Shown here piece after piece: positions 7,440-15,300 of a stretch of 33,136 nucleotides of DNA. Position 1 is the first letter of the stretch; every line of letters starts with the position of its first letter. Location: contig JAAFAL010000018.1 in NCBI GenBank assembly GCA_018222345.1, positions 1 through 33,136 of the forward strand, given 5' to 3'. The DNA comes from a bacterium (GTDB taxonomy: Bacteria; Pseudomonadota; Gammaproteobacteria; Nevskiales; OUC007). The translations under genes were made by a program, and so were the position numbers. Under the pieces are notes generated by a model. That model worked only from the letters and a program-made list of their open reading frames with translations. It ran no database searches and was not told the origin of the DNA.

Positions 7440-8870
7440 CTATAGCGCTCGCGCCAAAGGCGGGTTCACCCGCACCGAAAACGGCATGGTGATTTCGTAG
7501 GTCACGCCACCAGTACGGAAGCCGGCTGGTAGGCCATTGAGCAGCGCACGTTGGCTGGACACGTAGATCCGGTCGCCAGGTGGCGCGATGGCCACGCCTG
7601 TGACCTCGGTGACATCCGGGCTGCCGGGCAGGCGCAGCAAGGGGATAGTCGTGCGGTCGGGCAGCAACACCATACAGCGCATGTCGCCACCGTCTTCCAC
7701 CACCAGCATTTCTCCGTCTTCGGTCATGGTGATGTTATCTACGCCGGTCATGCGCGGCTCGCTGTCATCAACCGGCGAGCCAATGACGCCATCGGCCGGG
7801 TTGTAGATCGACTCGATGGTGCCGCCCTCAAGGTCAATGGCAAAGATGTGGTCGTCGGTTTCCGGGTTGCCTGTCGGCTTGCATGAAAAGAAGATGAAGC
7901 CACCGAGGAAGTGCACGCCTTCGTTGCCGGCAAATTGTGTGCTGTCGGGCAGATAAACCTCGGGCTGCGGCGTGCCGTCGTCAACGGCATCGAGCCAGGC
8001 GATGGACACCGGGCCGTCGGCGGCATCGGCCAAGTTGCCGGTGACCTGCAATACCTGCAGCACGCCCAGTGACATGTCAGGGCGTCCGCCATCAGGCCAT
8101 GCAGCGGCGTCAAAAATTGTGCGGTAAAAGCGGTCCTCGCCGCCGAAGTCTTCGGTGTGATAGATCGCCTTGCCGGCCTCATCCACGGCGGCCATCTCGT
8201 GGCCTTTGCGGCCGAAGCGGTCCAGGCGCACCGACTCACCGCCGTCACGCAGTGGGCTGGACTCGAACATGTAGCCGTCGCCGATTTCCTCGCCATTGAT
8301 CCACGTGCCCCACGGCGTGGCGCCACCCGAGCAGTTGGTGGTGGTGCCATCGAGGATGCGGTAGGCATCGACAAGCGTGCCGTCGGCATCAAAACGCAGC
8401 GCGCTGGCGCCGCCAGTAAATGGTGTAATCAGTGCGGCTTGGTCGCGGGACACGCCGCCAGTGGTGGCATCACGCACTTCGGCATTACTGACATAAATCC
8501 AGCCGCCGTCTTCGGTGGCAAATGTGGCGCCGCCATCGGGATCGGAATGCCACAAAAAGCTGGGGTTGGACGCAATCGGCGGTTGGTTGAACACGGCAAC
8601 CACACGCGACGTGAACCCGGCAGGCAGTTGAATGCCGTCGGCATTGGCCGGCTGCAGCGGGCCCATGGTGGCGAACTGGCTTTGGAAGGCGGGCGGCGTA
8701 ACCGGGTCGCCGGGGCCACCAACCGGGTCTGAACCTGCGGGCGTGTTGGAGCTTCCACACGCCGTTAGCCAACTGGCTGCAGGCACGCTACCGGCAGTGA
8801 ACAGCAGGTTTTGCAGGAATTGGCGGCGGCTCAGGCCTTGCGCTTGTGCTTGTTTGAGTATGGGATTCAT
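7440..8870 (-). CDS. PhoX-like (DUF839) Tat-exported protein
   Basis: The product belongs to the PhoX/DUF839 family, calcium- and iron-dependent beta-propeller phosphatases and relatives. Seen motifs: LPAGFTSRVVA at the start of the mature part, a TPWGTWINGEE loop preceded by NCSGG, and GRKGHEMAAVD. The N-terminus is a twin-arginine signal (SRRQFLQ, R15-R16) followed by a hydrophobic stretch and LTAC at C38, so it is probably a Tat-exported lipoprotein. I chose the ATG at 8870; an upstream TTG at 8891 would only lengthen the N-terminus. With 476 residues it is shorter than typical PhoX (about 600). Substrate and enzyme activity cannot be read from the sequence. It stands alone, with the fadE terminator behind its promoter region. 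Confidence 0.85.
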   Translation of the reverse strand: MNPILKQAQAQGLSRRQFLQNLLFTAGSVPAASWLTACGSSNTPAGSDPVGGPGDPVTPPAFQSQFATMGPLQPANADGIQLPAGFTSRVVAVFNQPPIASNPSFLWHSDPDGGATFATEDGGWIYVSNAEVRDATTGGVSRDQAALITPFTGGASALRFDADGTLVDAYRILDGTTTNCSGGATPWGTWINGEEIGDGYMFESSPLRDGGESVRLDRFGRKGHEMAAVDEAGKAIYHTEDFGGEDRFYRTIFDAAAWPDGGRPDMSLGVLQVLQVTGNLADAADGPVSIAWLDAVDDGTPQPEVYLPDSTQFAGNEGVHFLGGFIFFSCKPTGNPETDDHIFAIDLEGGTIESIYNPADGVIGSPVDDSEPRMTGVDNITMTEDGEMLVVEDGGDMRCMVLLPDRTTIPLLRLPGSPDVTEVTGVAIAPPGDRIYVSSQRALLNGLPAGFRTGGVTYEITMPFSVRVNPPLARAL

Positions 8871-8986
8871 GGCTGCAGTATGGTGTTTCAAGAACGCGAG
8901 TCAATTGACGCAACACAATATTCTGCATTAGCAGTGCTGCATTTGTGTGACCAGTTCGTTGGCTCCAAGCGATGCGATGCAGGCAC

Positions 8987-9020
8987 AAAAAAGCCCCGCC
9001 AAGTTTCCATGGCGGGGCTT
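8987..9020 (-). terminator. Rho-independent terminator of fadE
   Basis: Read on the reverse strand, a perfect 10-bp stem (AAGCCCCGCC and its complement, loop of 10) is followed by a run of T (8987-8992). It lies 20 bases past the fadE stop and upstream of the PhoX-like gene. Confidence 0.85.
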
Positions 9021-9039
9021 CATGCTTTAACGCTGCCGC

Positions 9040-11310
9040 TTAGGCGGCTAGTTTTGGCCGCGGCGCCTCGGGGCCGGCGAAGCCTTCGGTGACCTCTGAG
9101 CCACCGATACGCACGTACTCTTCCGGCGTGAATTCATCCACTGCGTAGGCAGCAAACTGCGCCTCGCGCGCGGCGCGGATGAGTTCGGCTTCGGTTTCTG
9201 TGATCACGTCGTGCTCCAAGGCGGCTTCAACCAGGTCAGCCGGGTGGCCTTTGGGCAGCGTGCGGGCACGAATCGCCTTGATGATCTTGGCGTGCGCCGG
9301 GCGCGCCTCACTCAGCAGGCGGAATGCGCGCAGCAGACGTCCCATGCCGCGGTCGCTCTCGTCGGGTTGGAACAGGCCTTCGGTAAGGCGATCCAGGTTG
9401 GAGCCGTAGGTTTGATAGACAGCTGCGGTTGCAGCCAGGTTGTCGTCTTTGACGCCAGTGCCGATGGGATTCAGGCGCAGTGCCCAGCTACCCACGGTCT
9501 TGAGCCACCAGCCGACAATTGGCGCGTCAAAGTTGGAGTACACGCCCTCGAAACCTTTCTGGATTTGCTCCATGGAATGATCCAGCGCATAGCGCACCAT
9601 GGGCAGGTCTTCCTCGCGGCGGCCTTCGGCTTCATAACGGCGCAGCGTGGCCGTTGCCAGGAACATCCAGCTGAGCACATCGGCCAAGCGGCCCGTGAAG
9701 TTGCCCTTGGCCTTGAGCTTGGCGCCCATGAAGATCATGGCCAGGTCGGACAGCATGGCAAAGCGCGTCGAGGCCCAGCCCAGGCGGCGGTAGTAGGTAG
9801 CCGTTGGACCGGACACCGGCGAGCCGGCCGTCCAACCGCGGGTGATATAGCGCACGAAGCCGCGGCCAAAGTTGAGGAACATGTTGCCAACCCAGCCCAG
9901 CAAAGCCTTGCGGAACTTGGTCGAATCCTCGGCTTCGACAGCCTCAACCAGCGTGCGCGCATACGGGTGCGAGCGGTTGGCGCCCTGGCCGTAAACGATG
10001 AGCGTGCGGGTGAGGATGTTGGCGCCTTCAACGGTGATGTTGATGGGTGCGCCCACGTAGGCTTCGTTGATGATGTTGTTGGGGCCGCGTTGAATGGCGG
10101 CGCCGGCCATGACGTCCATGCCGCAGATCGACAACTCGCGCATCATTTCGGTGAGCTGCTGCTTGAGGATGGCGGATACGACCGGCGGCTCCTGGCCTTC
10201 ATCAATCGCCGAGCAGGCGAAGATGCGGCTGGCTTCCATCAGGTATTGGATGCCGGCAATGTGCGCCACCTTGGCCTGAGGGCCTTCCATATGGCCGATG
10301 GGCATGCCGAATTGTTCGCGCACCATGGAGTAGGCCGCAGTGGCCGAGTTGATGGCGCGTGCGCCGCCCACGGCTGATGCTGGCAGCGAAATCGCGCGGC
10401 CGCCAGCCAGCGTTTCCATCAGCATCTTCCAGCCCTTGCCGATGAAGTCGGTGCCGCCGATGGTGTTCGACAGCGGCACGATGACATTCTCGCCGTAGAT
10501 CGGGCCGTTGTGGAAGGTCACGCCCATGGGGTCGTGGCGCTTGCCGATGCTCAGGCCGTCCATGCCCTTGTGCAGCAGCATGACGGTGATTCCGAGGTCT
10601 TCGTCGCCACCCAGCAGGCCGTCGGGGTCTTGCAGGCGCACGGCCAGCGAGATCAGGTTGGCGATGGGTGCCAGCGTGATGTAACGCTTGGCGAAGTTCA
10701 GTTTGGCCTTGAGTACGCCGTCATCGTCTTTGAAGACCACGCCATCGGCCTTGATCGACGCGGCGTCGGAGCCTGCAGTCAGTTCGGTGAGGCCAAAGCA
10801 GGGGATGTAGGTGCCATCGGCCAGACGGGGCAGGTAGTGGTCTTTTTGCTCCTTGGTGCCGTACTTTTCGGTCAGTTCGGCAGCGCCCAACGAGTTGGGA
10901 ATAACCACGATGGAGGCGATGGCGGCACCGCCAGCTTGCAGCTTGGCCATGATGGTGCTGCGTGCCAGCACCGAGAAACCCATGCCGCCGTATTGCTTGG
11001 GAATCAGCAGGGCGAAGAAACCGTTGTCCTTCAGGTAGTTGAAGATCTCGTCAGGCACCTGGCGGCTGCTGGTGATTTCCCAGGTGTCGGCCATGCGCAG
11101 CACTTCCTCGCAAGGGCCGTCCATGAACGCCTGCTCTTCTTCGGTGAGGCTGTTGTAAGCCTCGGCCATGATGGCCTTGAAGTTGGGGTTGCCTTTGAAG
11201 AACTCGCCCTCGACCCAAACCGTGCCGGCCTCAAGGGCCTCGCGTTCGGTGTCGGACAGGCGCGGCAGCATGCCGGCTTTCTTCATGTTGAGCATGATGG
11301 ACTTGAACAT
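9040..11310 (-). CDS. fadE: FadE-type acyl-CoA dehydrogenase
   Basis: It catalyses the first, FAD-dependent step of beta-oxidation, acyl-CoA to trans-2-enoyl-CoA. The 756 residues match the large FadE group: an N-terminal LSDTEREALEAGTVWVEGE, the dehydrogenase core with FGLTELTAGSDAAS, the active-site region ITVEGANILTR, and a C-terminal DUF1974-type helical region. The usual E. coli FadE is 814 residues, with extra N-terminal sequence. I placed the start at 11310 because GGAGAAACC lies directly before this ATG; the frame extends 43 codons upstream without a ribosome site. The gene is divergent from a TetR regulator across about 220 bases that hold an inverted repeat (11381-11400). A T-rich hairpin terminates it. 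Confidence 0.93.
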   Translation of the reverse strand: MFKSIMLNMKKAGMLPRLSDTEREALEAGTVWVEGEFFKGNPNFKAIMAEAYNSLTEEEQAFMDGPCEEVLRMADTWEITSSRQVPDEIFNYLKDNGFFALLIPKQYGGMGFSVLARSTIMAKLQAGGAAIASIVVIPNSLGAAELTEKYGTKEQKDHYLPRLADGTYIPCFGLTELTAGSDAASIKADGVVFKDDDGVLKAKLNFAKRYITLAPIANLISLAVRLQDPDGLLGGDEDLGITVMLLHKGMDGLSIGKRHDPMGVTFHNGPIYGENVIVPLSNTIGGTDFIGKGWKMLMETLAGGRAISLPASAVGGARAINSATAAYSMVREQFGMPIGHMEGPQAKVAHIAGIQYLMEASRIFACSAIDEGQEPPVVSAILKQQLTEMMRELSICGMDVMAGAAIQRGPNNIINEAYVGAPINITVEGANILTRTLIVYGQGANRSHPYARTLVEAVEAEDSTKFRKALLGWVGNMFLNFGRGFVRYITRGWTAGSPVSGPTATYYRRLGWASTRFAMLSDLAMIFMGAKLKAKGNFTGRLADVLSWMFLATATLRRYEAEGRREEDLPMVRYALDHSMEQIQKGFEGVYSNFDAPIVGWWLKTVGSWALRLNPIGTGVKDDNLAATAAVYQTYGSNLDRLTEGLFQPDESDRGMGRLLRAFRLLSEARPAHAKIIKAIRARTLPKGHPADLVEAALEHDVITETEAELIRAAREAQFAAYAVDEFTPEEYVRIGGSEVTEGFAGPEAPRPKLAA

Positions 11311-11380
11311 GGTTTCTCCTGGCGCAGGGCGCGTTGGAAAGGTCAATGGAAACTGGTTGTTAGTCGGTTTTCGGCGCGCT

Positions 11381-11400
11381 TCGGTAATTAAAATTTCCGA
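11381..11400. promoter_or_regulatory. Candidate TetR operator, site A (fadE/tetR promoter region)
   Basis: TCGGTAATTAAAATTTCCGA is a 20-bp inverted repeat in which 8 of 10 base pairs match. It lies 71 bases upstream of fadE and about 130 bases upstream of the divergent tetR gene. A near-identical layout (T-Y-GG-W-AAT, four bases, ATTTCC-R-A) recurs at 27760-27779 upstream of the fadB/fadJ-like gene. This is the basis for calling it an operator. Confidence 0.6.
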
Positions 11401-11530
11401 TTCAGCGCTGCATCGCGTGGGGTCGGTGCCGGCTAACAATGCCGTCTAAGCTAGTCCATACGCTGCCGCATGTCAATACGCCGGCGAATGGTCTGGCATG
11501 TTGCACCGCAAACGGGTAATGTGTGTTTCC

Positions 11531-12151
11531 ATGGCGTCAAACGCACAAACAAAAACCCCTGCCGAGCTCGACCCGGACACCCGCGCCCGCATTGAGGACG
11601 CCATGCTGCGCATCTTCTCGCGGCGCGAATTCCACAAGGTGGGCATGGCCGACATCGCCCGCGAGGCACGCGTTAGCCTGCAAACGCTTTACAAGTATTA
11701 CGGCAGCAAAGAGACGTTGCTGTTCTCGGGCCTGGACAGTTGGTTGGGGCAGCTCACACAGCGCATGCTCGACCATCTGCAAGGCATTCAGACCTACAAG
11801 GATCGCCTGCGCAAGGTGTTCTGGGTGGTGCTGGACTACTTCGAAGCCAATCCGCGCGTAGCGCAGGTAATGACGACGTCGGTCTATGTCAGCGCTTGGC
11901 GCAACGAGCCATCATTCCGCCAACCACAGCTCATGGGTGAGTTTCTGCGCGTACTGGCCGAGGGGCGCGAGCAAGGCGTGCTCACCGACGAGGTCGATGA
12001 AAAAACCCTGCTCGACTTCATCTACGGCGTCGGCTCACGCGTGATTGGCATGTGGATGCACCGCGGCATGCGCGAACCGCTGGCCGAGCGGGCCGACGTG
12101 TTGTTCGAGATGGTTTGGCGGGCGATTGCCAAGCCTTCAAAGAACAACTGA
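11531..12151 (+). CDS. TetR-family regulator, probable beta-oxidation repressor
   Basis: The N-terminal 60 residues form a TetR DNA-binding domain, with the helix-turn-helix in ADIAREARVSLQTLYKYYGS. The remaining about 145 residues are a helical ligand domain without recognisable signature. It is divergent from fadE, the usual place for an autoregulated repressor of fatty acid genes that responds to acyl-CoA. Candidate operators are listed at 11381, 21417 and 27760. The start is uncertain: ATGs at 11498, 11519 and 11531 are in frame and none has a good ribosome site; I took the last, giving 206 residues starting MASNAQ. Known Gammaproteobacterial regulators such as PsrA and FadR use different operator motifs, so it is not clearly either one. 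Confidence 0.85.
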   Translation: MASNAQTKTPAELDPDTRARIEDAMLRIFSRREFHKVGMADIAREARVSLQTLYKYYGSKETLLFSGLDSWLGQLTQRMLDHLQGIQTYKDRLRKVFWVVLDYFEANPRVAQVMTTSVYVSAWRNEPSFRQPQLMGEFLRVLAEGREQGVLTDEVDEKTLLDFIYGVGSRVIGMWMHRGMREPLAERADVLFEMVWRAIAKPSKNN

Positions 12152-12307
12152 AAAAGCATCGCGCGCCTCTGCGATTCAGTCTAGTCGCTGTTCGGATGCG
12201 CTCTTTTACGGCGCCTTATATTGGGCCTTTACGCTGTCGTTACGCCTGCTCAGGTAAAACTGCTGCGACTAACAAATAAATAATCGCGGAACTGCCGGGG
12301 AGGCATC

Positions 12308-15300
12308 ATGATTCACGCGAACTTGGCGGGCGTGCGCCCAGCCATCGTCTTACTTTTTGCGCTGGGGCTTTTTGCCTGCGGCGGAGGTGGCACTGCGACC
12401 TTGCCGCCGACCGGCACGACGCCGCCAGTGACAGCGCCCGATGCGGATGGTGACGGTGTCCCAGATGCCTCGGATGCCTGCCCGGCAACACCGGCCGGCG
12501 CTACCGTAGCCAGCAATGGCTGTGAAATTGATGAAGCCAATGATGCTGACCGAGACGGCGTAGGCGACAGTGCCGACGTGTGCCCCGGCACGCCAACGAG
12601 TAGGCCGGCCGACGCACAAGGTTGTGCCGACACACAGCGCGATGCAGATGACGATGGCATTTCAGACGCAGATGATCAGTGTCCGGCAACGGAACCTGAT
12701 GCAAGTGTGGACACGCAGGGATGTAGCGCAGCACAGCGCGACAGCGATGGTGATGGCGTGGCAGATTCCGCGGACGCATGTCCCGGCACGCTGTTGGGAG
12801 AGACGGTTGACGCCACGGGTTGCAGCCAGGGCCAAATGGACGATGACGCTGATGGTGTCATCAATCGTGTCGATCAATGCGACGCTACGCCAGAGAGTGA
12901 AATGGCCGATGAGTTTGGCTGCAGTGCCAGCCAGCGAGACGCCGATGGTGATGGTGTTAGCGATGCCAATGATTTATGCCCGCTGACCTCACAGGAAGAC
13001 ATCGACAACAATAGTGTGGACGCGCAGGGCTGCGGTGAAAGTCAGCAGGGCGGCGGCGATCCGGATGCCGACGATGATGGTGATGGTGTGCTCAATGGCA
13101 ACGACAGCTGCCCAAACACTCCGCAGTCCGAGATCGATGCGGGTTCAGTCGATGGTGCGGGTTGTGGGCCATCGCAACTCGATGACGACAACGACAACAT
13201 CAGCAATGCGGACGATATCTGCCCCACGACACCAGCAGGGCAGGCCGTCGATGCTGGAGGTTGCTCGGCACAGTTCTGTCAGGCAGAGGCAAGCGCCGCC
13301 TTCGGCGCCTGCCATGCGACCGTCGCAGATACCAGCAATTCCTGCTACAACGATGGCGGCATGCCATGTGCGAGCGATGATGCCGACATTCTGGCTGCAC
13401 GTAGCGCAATGGCCGATCGCGTCAGCGCAGCATGCGGTACCGACACGTCAGCACAGGGCGCCGGCTTTGGCCCAAGCGTGACAACGGCCAACTTGATCGG
13501 ACAATTAGACGCAGCCTGTGTTGGCGAGCCAGCAACATTGGTTGCACGTAGCTACGGCGGGCCACAGGCGCGGCTGCTCAGTGAAGCGCCCACGCCATTG
13601 GCGACAACTTGCTTGACCGCTGCTTACGACACGGCAGATGCGCTGATCCGCGATACGTATGCCGACTACGCGGCTTGCGTGCTAGACCCTGCGTGTAACG
13701 GCACGCAATTGCTGCCAGCAGTTCAGACCAGGCAGACCGAAGGTGCGCAGACGCTGACTGTCATGTGTTCGTCGCCGAGCATGTTGGAAACCCAGGGCTC
13801 AACGCCCGAGATTTTCCTGCAACGTGCCGCTGACCAGGCACGCTGCATGGTGGCTCAGGGCTTGGGAGACACCGGCGGCATTGAACTCAATTGCGGCCCC
13901 GATAACAGCTTGTTTGAACAAGCGACGATTCGCTTGGGTAGCGTTGACGGTGAAGCTGTCTCCAGTGTCGATGACATCCCGCTGGGGGAGGCCGTGCACG
14001 TGACCCTGGACAGCGACGCCTGGGGCACACGCTGCGGCGATGGCAGCGATTACGCATTCGTGATGCGCCTGTCGGAATCGCCTGAGCATTTGGACAAGGC
14101 GATCCTGCACCAGGAAGGTGGCGGCGTTTGCCTGGCAGCGCAAGGTGATTGCGTCACCCGTCCACAAAGCCTGTTCGAAGCGCGTGACAACAATGCCGGC
14201 AACCTGACCAATGGCTATCTGGCCGTTCGCGACGACAACCCGCTACGCGATTGGTCAGCTGTCTTCCAGCCCTACTGCACGCAAGATTTGCATATTGGTG
14301 GAGGCGCCGAAGAAGCGGGTGGCCGGCCGGAAAACGGCGGCACATTATTTCGCTACGGCTCCATTAACGTGAGGGCTTCCACGCAGTTCTATCGCGACCT
14401 GATCTGGCGTCGAGCAAAAGCTGACACGCCAGAAGGCTACAAGCCTGACCAACCGCAAATTATCTACAGCGGTACATCTGCCGGCGCTTATGGCGTGCAG
14501 TACAACCTGCATCATCCATTGGATGAAATGCGCTGGGAGAACACGCTGGCAAGCCCACACGCGGCGTTCACGATAGAAGGCGGTAGCACTGATCTGGCGC
14601 TGCTGCTTGCGACTGTGGGTGAGACTTGGGAGACGCGGCCCTATCAGCCGCCTTACTGTCTCGAGGATCGATGTTCGCTGTCGGTTGTGAACCATCCGCG
14701 GCACGCCAGCCGCATGGGCGTCACGCCGTTCCAGCAAATTCTTGTGACCTCGGCGCAGCACGACAATGTGCAAGAGGGTACGCAGGGGTATCCCGGCCCG
14801 GTTGCGCCACCAGTGCCGGTAGAGGGCCAAGAGCCTCACGATTGGATCAACGCGCTACGCGAACAGTATTGCGAGATTCGCGGCACGCCCAATCTATATT
14901 TCCATCTTGGCGCCAATACCGCCGCGACACACGTGTTCCTGAACAACAACCAGATATTTGACGACACAGTTCGGCGCACGCGCGAACTTTTGGTGAGCGG
15001 CACATCTATGCTCAATCTGCTGGCGGACGTTGCAATGTTCCCCGGCAGCGCCATTGACCGCGTCGAAGACGGCCCAACAATTGAAGGTGTGGAGCCATTC
15101 CCCTGCGACCTGACGCCAATGACTGATGACGGCGTTGACGGTGGGATCGGTGATGCCACCGGTGACGCTGATGGCGATGGCATCGAGAATGCTGATGATA
15201 TTTGTGCTGGGACGTCAGTGGGCAGTGTTGTCGCAACAAATGGTTGCGCCATTGATGCCGGCAACGACGACGATGCTGATGGCGTGGCGAACGACATTGG

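Noticed and set aside
9211-10377. A 388-codon forward frame opposite fadE
   Set aside because: No motif or ribosome site, and fadE on the other strand is full length with conserved motifs.
12440-13264. Possible tandem DNA repeat or CRISPR-like array
   Set aside because: The periodicity is in the protein (TSP3 repeats); the units vary in length and DNA sequence and there are no identical direct repeats with spacers.
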